DNA of 64,000 bases from Fodinicurvata sp. EGI_FJ10296 (GTDB lineage: Bacteria; Pseudomonadota; Alphaproteobacteria; DSM-16000; Inquilinaceae): the NCBI RefSeq assembly GCF_040712075.1, contig NZ_JBFCVL010000004.1:434001-498000 (forward strand), read 5' to 3'. Below are positions 1 to 8,292 of the stretch, one piece after another (within the stretch, counting starts at the first letter, position 1; the number at the start of each line of letters is the position of its first letter). The notes under the pieces were generated by a model, which was not told the origin of the DNA, searched no databases, and was given only the letters and a program-made list of their open reading frames with translations. Made by a program: the position numbers and the translations under genes.

Positions 1-2
1 TC

Positions 3-176
3 GCGCTGCTGGACCGGCTGCTGACCACGATCGCCGAAGCCGACAACGTCTGGTGGGCGCGCTGCGACGAGATCGCCGCTCACCACAAATCATCGGCCAA
101 TAATGGCCGATACACTGTCGATGCCGCCCCGCCCGACGCCATCGGCCCCCGCCGACCCGTTTCCGGCTCCAAATGA
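3..176 (+). CDS. Polysaccharide deacetylase, C-terminal fragment (5' end outside window)
   Basis: An open frame enters from the left edge and ends at TGA 174-176. Its end reads like the tail of NodB-type polysaccharide deacetylases: a helix around LLDRLLTTIAEADNVWW followed by ARCDEIAAHH, the usual 'which residue range is examined for the visitor's file' position where these proteins close with a helix and a W/A-R-x-x-E-I-A motif. About 20 further residues form a Pro/Arg-rich tail. The family removes N- or C-linked groups from sugars or small amides (allantoinase-like members exist). The stop overlaps the start of the gamma-glutamyltransferase (ATGA), so the two are translationally coupled. 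The catalytic part is outside the window, so the assignment rests on the tail only. Confidence 0.5.
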   Translation, partial: ALLDRLLTTIAEADNVWWARCDEIAAHHKSSANNGRYTVDAAPPDAIGPRRPVSGSK

Positions 177-1786
177 GGCCCGCCGACACCATGACACCGG
201 CCGACGCCACCTGGACGATCACCAAACCCGAACGTCACAGCGACGGCGGCATCGTCGCCGCGCAGAACCGGCAGGCCGCCGCCGCCGGCGCGGCGGTGCT
301 GGCGCGCGGCGGTAACGCCATGGACGCCGCCGTCACCACGGCCTTTACGCTGTCGGTGGTCGAACCGTGGCTCAGCGGCGTCGGCGGCGGCGGGTTCCTG
401 CTGCGCGCCGACGGCGCCACCGGCGCGCTCGATGCGCTGGATTTCTCGCTGGTGTCACCCGGCGCGCTGGATCCGGGGCGCTATCCGCTGGCGGGCGGCA
501 ACGACGGCGACTGGTTCGCTTGGCCCGCCGTGGCCGACGACCGCAACCTGATCGGACACGAGTCCATCTGTGTGCCGGGCGCGGTCGCCGGACTGGCCGA
601 AGCCTTGCGGCGTTTCGGGACGATTACGCTGGCCGAGGCCCTGGCCCCGGCGATCGCCCATGCCGAGGCCGGATTGGCGGTCGACTGGTTCACGTCGCTG
701 GCGCTGGCCATCGATGCGGCCGGGTTGGCGCGGTTTCCGGACTCCGCAGCGCTGTTCCTGGTCGACGGACGGGCACCGCGTGCCCCGGATGCCGGGGTCA
801 GGGACCTGCCCCGGCTACCCATGCCCGCCAAGGCCGCGATGCTGCGCCGTCTGGCGGAGGCCGGTGCCACCGACTTCTATACCGGGCAAATCGCCGAAGG
901 GCTGGTCGCCGACCTGCGCGCCGGCGGATCGGCGATCACCATGGACGACATGGCAGCCTATCGCCCGGAATGGCGCGCGCCGCTGACCGCGCCCTACGGC
1001 GGTCTGGAACTGGCGGCGATGCCCGGCCTGTCCGGCGGGCCGTCCTTTCTGCACGCCATGGCCCGGCTGTCCGACGACCCACGCATTTCCGGCGCCAAAT
1101 CCGACAGAACACCGGGGGGCGCGGCCGCCCTGGCCTATGCCGACGCCATTCGCGACGCCTATGCCGACCGCCTGACCCGCATGGGCCATGACGCACAGTC
1201 GCCCGATCCGGGCTGCACCAGCCATATCAGCGTCGTCGATCGACACGGCACCATGGTGTCGTTGACCAACACGCTGTTGGCGCGCTTCGGCTCGAAGGTG
1301 GTCGCGCCGTCGGCGGGAATCCTGATGAACAACGGCATGATGTGGTTCGACCCCCGTCCCAACCAACCCAACAGCATCAAGGGCGGCGTGCGGCCGCTGA
1401 CCAATATGTGTCCGCTGATCGCGACCCGCCAGGGCCGGCCCGCTCTGGCCATTGGCGCGGCGGGCGGTAGGCAGATATTCCCGGCGCTGGTTCAGTTGGT
1501 GTCATACCTCGCCGATTTCGGCATGAGCCTGGAGCAGGCCTTTCACACCCCGCGCATCGACGCCAGCAGCCCGACGATCATTGTCAACAAGGCCGCCGAC
1601 CCGACGGTGGCCGGGGCAATCGCCCGCACGCACCCGGTGCGCATGGTCAGCGACACGCTATATCCGGTCCATTTCGCGATACCGTCGGCAGTCGCACGCA
1701 GCCCATCCGGCGGCACCGTCGGCATGGCCCATCCGGTGTCGCCCTGGGCCGCCGCCGTGACCGAGGAGGAGACGCGCGATGACTGA
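173..1786 (+). CDS. Gamma-glutamyltransferase family protein
   Basis: The 537-residue protein has the N-terminal Ntn-hydrolase core of gamma-glutamyltranspeptidases (AAQNRQAAAAGAAVLARGGNAMDAA near residues 30-50) and the autoprocessing site TSHISVVD. Thr349 there is the expected nucleophile that becomes residue 1 of the small subunit. It is followed by the conserved stretch around GSKVVAPSAGILMNN. Family members cleave gamma-glutamyl amide bonds, as in glutathione, usually in the periplasm. I see no clear signal peptide, so a cytoplasmic location is possible. The ATG at 173 overlaps the preceding stop; ATG 191 is an alternative start. The gene overlaps the next ABC ATPase by 8 nt, which suggests that imported gamma-glutamyl peptides are its substrates. 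Confidence 0.85.
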   Translation: MRPADTMTPADATWTITKPERHSDGGIVAAQNRQAAAAGAAVLARGGNAMDAAVTTAFTLSVVEPWLSGVGGGGFLLRADGATGALDALDFSLVSPGALDPGRYPLAGGNDGDWFAWPAVADDRNLIGHESICVPGAVAGLAEALRRFGTITLAEALAPAIAHAEAGLAVDWFTSLALAIDAAGLARFPDSAALFLVDGRAPRAPDAGVRDLPRLPMPAKAAMLRRLAEAGATDFYTGQIAEGLVADLRAGGSAITMDDMAAYRPEWRAPLTAPYGGLELAAMPGLSGGPSFLHAMARLSDDPRISGAKSDRTPGGAAALAYADAIRDAYADRLTRMGHDAQSPDPGCTSHISVVDRHGTMVSLTNTLLARFGSKVVAPSAGILMNNGMMWFDPRPNQPNSIKGGVRPLTNMCPLIATRQGRPALAIGAAGGRQIFPALVQLVSYLADFGMSLEQAFHTPRIDASSPTIIVNKAADPTVAGAIARTHPVRMVSDTLYPVHFAIPSAVARSPSGGTVGMAHPVSPWAAAVTEEETRDD

Positions 1787-2810
1787 CCGGCCCCCCCATG
1801 ATCCGGGACTGCCCGGGGCCAACCGCGTCGGCGGCGCGGAGGCGCTGAAAGTGTCCGGGCTTCAGGTCACCATTGGCGGCGTTCCGGCCGTCGACGGCGT
1901 CGACCTGACGGTGCACGAGGGCGAAACCGTGGCGCTGGTCGGCGAAAGCGGCTGCGGCAAGAGCATGACGGCACTCGCGATCATGGGCCTGCATCCCGAC
2001 GCCGCGACCATCACCGCCGGCACGATTACGGCGGCGGGTATGGATCTGGTCGGGCTGGACGACCGCAGCCTGCGCGACATCCGCGGCAACGTCATGGCGA
2101 TGATCTTTCAGGAGCCGGTGTCGTCGCTGAACCCGCTGATGCGCGTCGGCGAACAGATCGTCGAGGCGCTGCAAAGCCATCAGCAGCTTGGCCGCAAGGC
2201 CGCCCATGACCGGGCCATCAGCATGCTGGAACAGGTCGGCATCCCCGATCCGGCATCGCGGTTCCGGCAATATCCCTTCGAACTGTCCGGCGGCATGTGC
2301 CAGCGGGTGATGATCGCCATCGCGCTGATCTGCCAGCCAGCGGTCCTGATCGCCGACGAGCCGACCACGGCGCTGGACGTAACCATTCAGGCGCAGATTC
2401 TCGACCTGATGCGTCGGCTGAAAAACGACACCGGCGCGGCATTGCTGCTGATCACCCATGACATGGGCGTGGTCGCCGACATGGCCGACACCGTGGCCGT
2501 CATGTATGCCGGGCGGGTGGTGGAGACCGCGCCGGTGCGCGCGCTGTTCCGGCGCCAGTACCATCCCTATACGCATCTGCTGCTGCAGACGATCCCCAAG
2601 ATCGACGGCGCGCGCAAACACACGCTCAACACGATCGAGGGCACCGTGCCCGACCTGCGCGACTGGCCCACGGGGTGCCGGTTCAATCCGCGCTGTCCGC
2701 TGGCGGCGGAAAAGTGCCGCGTCCAGGCACCGCCGCTGGCGTCGGTCGGCGGCGATCCGGGCCACGCCAGCGCCTGCTGGTTCGCCGATCAGGTGGAGAG
2801 CATGGCATGA
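1779..2810 (+). CDS. Oligopeptide ABC transporter ATP-binding protein (DppD/OppD type)
   Basis: This 343-residue ATPase shows Walker A GESGCGKS (residues 55-62), signature LSGGMCQR, Walker [13 protein letters not shown] and the H-loop ITHDMG. The C-terminal oligopeptide/dipeptide extension has the Cys-containing [15 protein letters not shown] motif typical of DppD/OppD. It energises import of peptides or similar solutes together with the following ATPase. The permeases and binding protein are not in the window and presumably lie upstream. The start overlaps the gamma-glutamyltransferase by 8 nt and the stop overlaps the next gene (ATGA), so this is one operon. The first 20 residues are a non-conserved leader. 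Confidence 0.9.
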   Translation: MTDRPPHDPGLPGANRVGGAEALKVSGLQVTIGGVPAVDGVDLTVHEGETVALVGESGCGKSMTALAIMGLHPDAATITAGTITAAGMDLVGLDDRSLRDIRGNVMAMIFQEPVSSLNPLMRVGEQIVEALQSHQQLGRKAAHDRAISMLEQVGIPDPASRFRQYPFELSGGMCQRVMIAIALICQPAVLIADEPTTALDVTIQAQILDLMRRLKNDTGAALLLITHDMGVVADMADTVAVMYAGRVVETAPVRALFRRQYHPYTHLLLQTIPKIDGARKHTLNTIEGTVPDLRDWPTGCRFNPRCPLAAEKCRVQAPPLASVGGDPGHASACWFADQVESMA

Positions 2811-2842
2811 CCGGGGATATGACCGGGGACATGACCGGCGGC
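2807..2842 (+). repeat. 12-bp tandem repeat x3 at the start of a coding region
   Basis: Three consecutive 12-nt units (ATGACCGGGGAT, ATGACCGGGGAC, ATGACCGGCGGC) each contain an in-frame ATG. Copy number change by slippage would keep the frame and only alter the number of candidate start codons. Confidence 0.8.
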
Positions 2843-3850
2843 ACGAGCGAGGACACAACCGGGGGCGCTTCCCCGCTTTTGAGGGTGACGGATCTGAAGG
2901 TCCACTTTCCCCTCGGCGGCGGCATGCTGGGCAGGCCGTCGGGGTGGCTGAAAGCCGTTGACGGCATCTCGTTCGATATCCGGCCGGGTGAAACGCTGGC
3001 GCTGGTCGGCGAAAGCGGCTGCGGCAAGTCGACCACCGGCTATGCGGCTCTTGGCATGCTGCGCCCGACCGGCGGCCAGGTCACCCTCGACGGCATCGAC
3101 GTCCACCGCGCCACGGGCGCCGACCTGGCGACCGTCCGGCGCGAGGTGCAGATCATCTTTCAGGACCCGTTCTCGTCGCTGAACCCGAAAATGCGCATCG
3201 GCGACAGCATCGCCGAGCCGCTGCTGATCCACACGCGCATGACGCCAGCCGAACGGCGGCGCGAGGTCGAACACCTGCTCGACCGCGTCGGACTGCGCAG
3301 CACGCATTACGACCGGTTGCCGAACGAGTTCTCCGGCGGCCAGCGCCAGCGGATCGTCATCGCCCGCGCCCTGGCGCTGCGGCCAAAGTTGATCGTCTGC
3401 GACGAGCCGGTTTCGGCGCTGGATGTGTCCGTCCGCTCGCAGATCCTGAACCTGCTGGTCGAGCTGCAGGCGGAATTCGGCCTCGCCTATCTGTTCATCT
3501 CGCACGACCTGTCGGTGGTGCGGCACCTGAGCGACCGGCTCGCCGTCATGTATCTGGGCCATCTGGTCGAACAGGGCGACGCCGGGGCCGTGTTCGATCA
3601 GCCGACCCACCCCTATACCGAGGCGCTGATCAGCGCCATTCCCTATCCCGATCCGGAACGCCAGGCCGAACGCCGCCAGATCGTCCTGACCGGCGACCTG
3701 CCCAACCCTGCCGACCCGCCGCCCGGATGCCCGTTCGTCACCCGCTGCCCGATCGCGCGCCCCGATTGCGCCGACCAGCGCCCGGCCCTGGTCCAGGTCG
3801 CCGGCGGCGACCCCGGCCACACCGCCGCCTGCTTCTACCGCGGGCGGTAG
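2807..3850 (+). CDS. Oligopeptide ABC transporter ATP-binding protein (DppF/OppF type)
   Basis: This 347-residue ATPase partners the DppD-like protein: Walker [10 protein letters not shown]-loop IFQDPFSSLNP, signature FSGGQRQR, Walker B LIVCDEPVSALD, H-loop ISHDLS, and the C-terminal oligo_HPY motif GCPFVTRCPIARPDC. The start ATG at 2807 overlaps the previous stop and is preceded by GGTGGAGAGC. The coding sequence opens with three 12-nt units (2807-2842) encoding [12 protein letters not shown], so ATGs at 2819 and 2831 are equally possible starts. The first 25 residues are low complexity and not part of the domain. No other subunit follows; the operon ends here. Confidence 0.9.
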   Translation: MTGDMTGDMTGGTSEDTTGGASPLLRVTDLKVHFPLGGGMLGRPSGWLKAVDGISFDIRPGETLALVGESGCGKSTTGYAALGMLRPTGGQVTLDGIDVHRATGADLATVRREVQIIFQDPFSSLNPKMRIGDSIAEPLLIHTRMTPAERRREVEHLLDRVGLRSTHYDRLPNEFSGGQRQRIVIARALALRPKLIVCDEPVSALDVSVRSQILNLLVELQAEFGLAYLFISHDLSVVRHLSDRLAVMYLGHLVEQGDAGAVFDQPTHPYTEALISAIPYPDPERQAERRQIVLTGDLPNPADPPPGCPFVTRCPIARPDCADQRPALVQVAGGDPGHTAACFYRGR

Positions 3851-3983
3851 ACGCGCGGGCGGTACCGGACAGATCCCACGTCTCTGCCAACGCTCTCGCG
3901 GTGCGTGTGGACGATTTTTGCTATCATCTTCGCATTAGTATGGAGAATATCTCGACGACCACAGCTATCGATGAGGTGACGAC

Positions 3984-4292
3984 ATGCTGATGACCGAGCG
4001 GAAGCCAACTTCGGTTGGCGAGATTCTCATCGAAGAGTTCATGCTGCCACTCGGCCTGACCCAGGCAGCATTGGCGGAGGCGATGGGCGTGCCACGCAAG
4101 CATGTGAACGACCTTTGCAATGACCGACGCAATGTGACGGCTGCAACAGCGCTCATTCTCGCGAGAGTGTTCGGCAACAGCCCGGAGTTCTGGCTCAATG
4201 CTCAGCGGCGCGGCGACCTTTGGGCGGTGATGAACAGCCCGGAGGAGCGCGCTCGCATCGAACGGGCGAAGCCGTTTTCGACAGCGGCGTGA
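3984..4292 (+). CDS. HigA-family antitoxin, no adjacent toxin
   Basis: The 102-residue protein is a HigA/VapI-type XRE regulator: conserved opening around residues 9-22 (SVGEILIEEFMLPLGL), then a helix-turn-helix (TQAALAEAMGVPRKHVNDL), and the family tail ALARVFG-like stretch ending NSPEFWLNAQ. In type II HigBA modules this protein neutralises the HigB mRNA interferase and represses the operon. A GAGGTG ribosome site precedes ATG 3984; ATG 3990 is also possible. The 133 bp upstream contain no HigB reading frame and the next gene downstream is on the other strand. It is therefore an orphan: a leftover antitoxin or a free-standing regulator. Confidence 0.85.
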   Translation: MLMTERKPTSVGEILIEEFMLPLGLTQAALAEAMGVPRKHVNDLCNDRRNVTAATALILARVFGNSPEFWLNAQRRGDLWAVMNSPEERARIERAKPFSTAA

Positions 4293-4448
4293 ACAGAGAG
4301 GAGATCCGGGCCCCACACTATCAACGCTCTAAAACCGTACGTGTGGACGCCGGATGGCGCTGTCGCGCCTCCGGCGAAGGGGAAAGGGAGTGGGGCCTGT
4401 AGACCCCGCACGGCGCGGACGCGCACCCAACGATGCCGGCGGTTCCAA

Positions 4449-5672
4449 TCAGATACTTGTCAGAACCGCATCGGACCCCGCATCGGCACTGATCGGCGCC
4501 TCCAGGTCGGGTTCGGGCGCGCAGGACAGATCCTTCAGCCCGTGACCGGTGGCGACGGCGACGACGCGCTCGCCGGGCGTTATGATGCCGCGTTCGCGCA
4601 GGTCAGAAAGCGCGGCGATGGGTACGGCGGCGCTGGGTTCCAGCACGATGCCTTCGCGCCGCGCCAGCCGGCGGACCGCGTCGGCGATCGCGTCGTCGTC
4701 GACGGCGGTAGCGGCGCCGCCGTATTTGCGGATCCAGTGCAGCGTGTAGTCGCCGTCGCGTTCATAGCCCGCCAGCGTGTCGTTGAGCGCCGAGGCGATC
4801 GTCGCCCGGTGCTGCCATGGCGACACGTCCCCGCCCTCGGCGAACGCTTTGGCGATCGGGGCGCAAGCGGCGGCCTGTATGGCAACGGGGCGCGGGATGC
4901 GGCCGATGCGCCCGGCCGCCTTCATCGCCTCGAATCCCTTCATCACGCCCGCCAGAAGCGGGCCGCTGGAAATCGGCAGCAGAACGACGTCGGGCTTCAG
5001 CGGCGCCAGTTCATAGGCGATCGTCGCATAGCCGTCGACGCCGTAGGGATTGTGAAACGTCGTCGTCAGATTGACCCAGCCGCGCTCGGCCGCCAGCGCG
5101 GCGGCCATGCGGCAGCAGTCGCTGGTCGCCCCGGCCACGGTTACCAGCCGGGCGCCGGTAATCGCGATCTGGCGAAGCTTGGCCGCCGGTGCGGTTTCGG
5201 GCACCAGCACGACGATCGGCAGGCCCGCCCGCGCGGCGTAAGCCGCGCCCGACGCGCCCGCATTGCCGCTCGACGACAGAACAAGCCCCTCCCGCCCGTG
5301 TTCGAGCGCCAGCGAGACCGCCAGCGCGATCGCCCGGTCCTTGAACGACCCGGTCGGCATGACGGAATCGTTCTTGATCCAGAAATCCGCCAGACCGGCA
5401 TCCCGTCCGATCCGCCCGCATTCCAGCAGCGGGGACCGCGCCTCGCCCAGTGTGATCCTGTTGGCCGGTGCGCAATGGGGCAGAAATTCCGCCCATTGCC
5501 ACAGGCTGTTGGGATCGGCGGGGTGATCGGCATCGGTGCCGTCATCGCGCCCATGGGTCGCGGCAGGACCGACATAGTTGAGAATGCCGCCGCAGCTCGC
5601 GCAGGTCGACGGCATCAGCGCGATGGAGACCGTCTCGCCGCACGATATGCAGCGCAGCGTTTCCGCCGGCAT
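4449..5672 (-). CDS. Threonine-synthase-like PLP-dependent enzyme
   Basis: The 407-residue fold-type II PLP enzyme opens with a four-cysteine zinc ribbon (C8, C11, C24, C27), as in the threonine synthase subgroup found outside the thr operon. It then has the PLP lysine motif GSFKDRAIA (K111) and the phosphate-contacting SSSGNAGASG (133-142). Family members convert O-phosphohomoserine to threonine or perform related beta/gamma eliminations, such as threonine or diaminopropionate deamination. The start overlaps the stop of the creatininase-family gene (TGATG), so the two are co-translated. The association with RidA, which hydrolyses reactive enamine/imine intermediates of PLP lyases, makes an elimination reaction in a catabolic pathway more likely than threonine biosynthesis. 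Confidence 0.8.
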   Translation of the reverse strand: MPAETLRCISCGETVSIALMPSTCASCGGILNYVGPAATHGRDDGTDADHPADPNSLWQWAEFLPHCAPANRITLGEARSPLLECGRIGRDAGLADFWIKNDSVMPTGSFKDRAIALAVSLALEHGREGLVLSSSGNAGASGAAYAARAGLPIVVLVPETAPAAKLRQIAITGARLVTVAGATSDCCRMAAALAAERGWVNLTTTFHNPYGVDGYATIAYELAPLKPDVVLLPISSGPLLAGVMKGFEAMKAAGRIGRIPRPVAIQAAACAPIAKAFAEGGDVSPWQHRATIASALNDTLAGYERDGDYTLHWIRKYGGAATAVDDDAIADAVRRLARREGIVLEPSAAVPIAALSDLRERGIITPGERVVAVATGHGLKDLSCAPEPDLEAPISADAGSDAVLTSI

Positions 5673-6454
5673 CAGCCGTTTCTCCCGGACTTTGCCGGTG
5701 CGGCTTTCAGGCTCGTCACGACCTCGGTCAGCGCCGCCACGACGGCATCGACGATGCGCTGGCCTTTTTCCGCCGTCCCTAGTGACGGATCGCCGACGGT
5801 GCCGGTACCGCCCGATTTCTCCGCCATGCTGCGATAGATAAGCCCGCGCGCGCCGGTCAGCATATCGCCCTCGGCCCAGTCGAATGTCGGCGCCCGCGAC
5901 ATGCCGGTGATCAGATCCGGACGAACGGCCTGCGGTGCAGTGTGCAGCATCAGCGACGTTTCGAACTCGCAGGCGTGGTTGATGCCGCCGAACGCGCTTT
6001 CGCGAATGGTGCGCAGTGCCGGAGCCGCCAGTTGCCACCAGGTCATGAACGCGATCCGGCAATCGGGGTGCCGCGCGCCCAGCTTTTCGACGAGGACCTG
6101 ACCGACCGCCTGATTGCCGCCATGACTGTTCAGGATCACGATATTACGGAATCCCTGACGCATGACCGATGTCAGCATGTCGCCGGCATAAGCCAGGAAC
6201 GTCTCGTGACTGACCGACAGCGTGCCCGCGAAATCCATGTGGTGTTCGGAACAGCAGACCTTGATCTGCGGCAGGATCAGGATGTCGTCACCGACCGCCT
6301 CGTCCAGCCGGTCCAGAAGATAGCCGCCGATCACCGCATCGGTCGACACGGCCAGATGCGGGCCGTGCTGCTCGATCGCGGCGATGCTCAGCACCACGAC
6401 GGTCTTGCGGTCGACCGCACCGACCTCGGCGCTGGTCAGGTTTTCCCACTTCAT
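5672..6454 (-). CDS. Creatininase-family amidohydrolase
   Basis: The 260-residue protein has the metal-site motifs of the creatininase family: IEQHGPHL (E28, H30), STDAVIG (D39), NSHGGN (H111) and HACEFETS near residue 163. These enzymes use two divalent metals to hydrolyse cyclic amides or formamide-type bonds, as in creatinine or 3-dehydro-scyllosonate hydrolysis. The length matches the family. It sits between an amidohydrolase (60 nt upstream) and a coupled PLP enzyme, so it probably carries out a second amide hydrolysis on the same substrate. The exact substrate cannot be read from the sequence. Confidence 0.85.
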   Translation of the reverse strand: MKWENLTSAEVGAVDRKTVVVLSIAAIEQHGPHLAVSTDAVIGGYLLDRLDEAVGDDILILPQIKVCCSEHHMDFAGTLSVSHETFLAYAGDMLTSVMRQGFRNIVILNSHGGNQAVGQVLVEKLGARHPDCRIAFMTWWQLAAPALRTIRESAFGGINHACEFETSLMLHTAPQAVRPDLITGMSRAPTFDWAEGDMLTGARGLIYRSMAEKSGGTGTVGDPSLGTAEKGQRIVDAVVAALTEVVTSLKAAPAKSGRNG

Positions 6455-6514
6455 CGACTCTTCCTCCCCGTTAACGGCAACACCCGGCGCACGACGTGGT
6501 GGCCTTTCCGGGGA

Positions 6515-7651
6515 TCATTCCGGATGCCACCATTCGCCGCCGACAACCACGCCCTCGGCGAACAGCCGCCGATCGGCGTGCAGGATCTCGCCTTCGACAT
6601 CCTCAAGTTCGTACTGCCCGTCCTTCAGCGACAGGACACTGGCGTCACCGGCCGCCCCCTCGCGGAAGGTGCCAAGGTCGGGCCGGCCGATCGCACGGGC
6701 GACGTTTTCCGTCGATGCCGCAACGACCGAACCGAGCGGGACGCCCAGCGCCAGGAATTTCGACATCGTCGTCACTTGATCGTATGCGGGGCCGTCGATG
6801 CAATAGGCATGAACATCCGACGAAATCGTGTCCGGGGGAAAATCGCCCGCCAGCATCGCCCGGGCGGTCTTGTACGAGAACGAGCCCATGCCGTGGCCGA
6901 TATCGAAGATCACGCCACGTTCGCGCGCCGCGATCACCTCCGCCTTGACCGAACCGTCACCCTTGACGGGTGAATTCGGAAACGGCCGATAGCAGTGGGT
7001 AAGGACATCGCCCTTGCGCAGGCGCGAGACGACCGCTTCGTAAGACGGCGGCGGCTCGTCGATATGGCACATGATCGGCATCCCGGTTTCGTCGGCCAGT
7101 CCGAGCGCGACATCCAGCGGTGCGATGCCCTGGGGTCCGCTGGCGATTTTGCCGATCCGGACCTTGATGCCAACGATCACGTCGCGATTCCGATTGATCA
7201 CGTCCGCGGCGTCCCTGGGCGCCATCAGCCGGAAATCATGGCTTTCTCCGACCATGATCGACGGCGAGAACCCGAATATCCCGGCGAAGGAAACGTGAAG
7301 GTAAACCAGAATGCGGGTCTGGCTGGGGTCAATCACATGCCGGCGAAAGCCCGCGAAGTTGCCGGGGCCGGCGCTGCCGGTGTCGACGCTGGTCGTCACG
7401 CCGCTCGATCGCGCATAGGCTTCGGCATCGATCCCGAGCGACGTGCCGCCCCAATAGACGTGCGTATGAAGATCGATCAGGCCGGGGGTCACGATCCGTC
7501 CGGAAACATCGCGGACCGTTTTTGCGGAACCGGCAAACCCGTCGCCGACAGCCGCCACCTTTTTGTTGCTGAAGGCAACATCGGCCACACGATCGATGCC
7601 AAGAGACGGATCGACCACGCGACCGCCCGTCAGGACGAGATCCCAATTCAT
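6515..7651 (-). CDS. Amidohydrolase/deacetylase family metal-dependent hydrolase
   Basis: This amidohydrolase-superfamily protein of 378 residues (381 if ATG 7660 is used) has the first metal motif DLHTHVYWGG, a probable carboxylated lysine in GIKVRIG, metal histidines in MCHIDEP and LTHCYRP, and the final Asp in SSDVHAY. The composition matches the dihydroorotase-like amidohydrolase/deacetylase group that acts on cyclic amides or N-acyl amino acids. AAGGT ends just before ATG 7660, giving ATG 7651 the better spacing. It lies 57 nt downstream of RidA in the same direction. The substrate is unknown, but the neighbours suggest ring opening as an early catabolic step. Confidence 0.82.
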   Translation of the reverse strand: MNWDLVLTGGRVVDPSLGIDRVADVAFSNKKVAAVGDGFAGSAKTVRDVSGRIVTPGLIDLHTHVYWGGTSLGIDAEAYARSSGVTTSVDTGSAGPGNFAGFRRHVIDPSQTRILVYLHVSFAGIFGFSPSIMVGESHDFRLMAPRDAADVINRNRDVIVGIKVRIGKIASGPQGIAPLDVALGLADETGMPIMCHIDEPPPSYEAVVSRLRKGDVLTHCYRPFPNSPVKGDGSVKAEVIAARERGVIFDIGHGMGSFSYKTARAMLAGDFPPDTISSDVHAYCIDGPAYDQVTTMSKFLALGVPLGSVVAASTENVARAIGRPDLGTFREGAAGDASVLSLKDGQYELEDVEGEILHADRRLFAEGVVVGGEWWHPE

Positions 7652-7708
7652 ATCACGCATACCTTGCAGTTCTTGTCGTGCGCATCCAGTCGATACGGCA
7701 ACCTGCCG

Positions 7709-8077
7709 TTACGAGGCCGGCTTGTAGGCAACGGCTTCGACCTCGATCTTGATGTCGACCATCAAGCGCGACTCCACCGTGGTGCGGGCTGGCGGCTCGC
7801 TCGGGAAATAGGTGGCATAGACCTTGTTGAAGGTCCCGAAATCGCGCGCATCCTCCAGCCACACTGTCGTCTTGACGACGTCCGTCATCTCCGCCCCCGC
7901 AAGGGCGAGCGCCGCCTTGACGTTCTCCATCACCTGCCGGGTCTGTTCCTCGATCCCGCCGGATTCCATGACGCCGCCCGGGCGAACGGGCACCTGGCCC
8001 GAGGTGTAGATGAAATCACCGGCGCGAACGGCCGGCGACAGCGGTACATGCGCGGTTCCAAAAGTCGTTTTGGGCAT
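7709..8077 (-). CDS. RidA family enamine/imine deaminase
   Basis: The 122-residue protein is a complete YjgF/YER057c/UK114 protein, with the catalytic-pocket arginine in PPARTTVES (R98) and the acidic residue in IEVEAVA (about E114). Family members form trimers that hydrolyse enamines and imines released by PLP enzymes; some act as aminoacrylate or 2-aminomuconate deaminases in degradation pathways. A clear AGGA ribosome site lies 9 nt before the ATG. It is the first gene of the minus-strand operon and is read away from the RpiR regulator, whose operator region it probably shares. Confidence 0.92.
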   Translation of the reverse strand: MPKTTFGTAHVPLSPAVRAGDFIYTSGQVPVRPGGVMESGGIEEQTRQVMENVKAALALAGAEMTDVVKTTVWLEDARDFGTFNKVYATYFPSEPPARTTVESRLMVDIKIEVEAVAYKPAS

Positions 8078-8141
8078 GGATCGGGTCCTTTATGGCTTGG
8101 GCCAACCTGCGACGGTCGTCCTCAGATGTTTGGTAACTTTC

Positions 8142-8228
8142 TTACATTTTTTCGCGCTACCTACGTTTTGCGTCAAAAAATTGCAAGTTAGTTCCGTAAT
8201 GAATGTTGCTTTTTTACATTTTGAATGT
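8142..8228. promoter_or_regulatory. AT-rich divergent control region with TTACATTTT repeats and an inverted repeat
   Basis: The RidA-rpiR intergenic region is AT-rich in an otherwise GC-rich window. It holds a direct repeat TTACATTTT at 8142-8150 and 8214-8222, and an inverted repeat ACATT-TTG-AATGT at 8216-8228, with a further GAATGT at 8201. These are plausible operator sites for the adjacent RpiR regulator controlling both directions. No binding data exist; this is inferred from repeat symmetry and position. Confidence 0.45.
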
Positions 8229-8292
8229 CAACCTCCCTCTCGGACGAATTGCCGGCAAGGCATCGCCGACGCATGAACAGGGATGCAGCGTT

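Noticed and set aside
3851-3983. Search for a HigB toxin gene upstream of higA
   Set aside because: No frame in the 133 bp has HigB-like residues; the region only offers a promoter-like stretch and a ribosome site.
4308-4397. Short inverted repeat GGCCCCAC...GTGGGGCC flanking about 80 bp after higA
   Set aside because: Eight-base arms in high-GC DNA are expected by chance. There is no target duplication, no transposase and no second copy, so a mobile element is not supported.
4341-5837. A 498-residue plus-strand frame opposite the PLP enzyme and hydrolase
   Set aside because: It is an antisense shadow of the minus-strand genes, which show clear family motifs in the other strand. Its composition (Arg/Gly/Asp-rich, no domain) is typical of GC-rich shadow frames.
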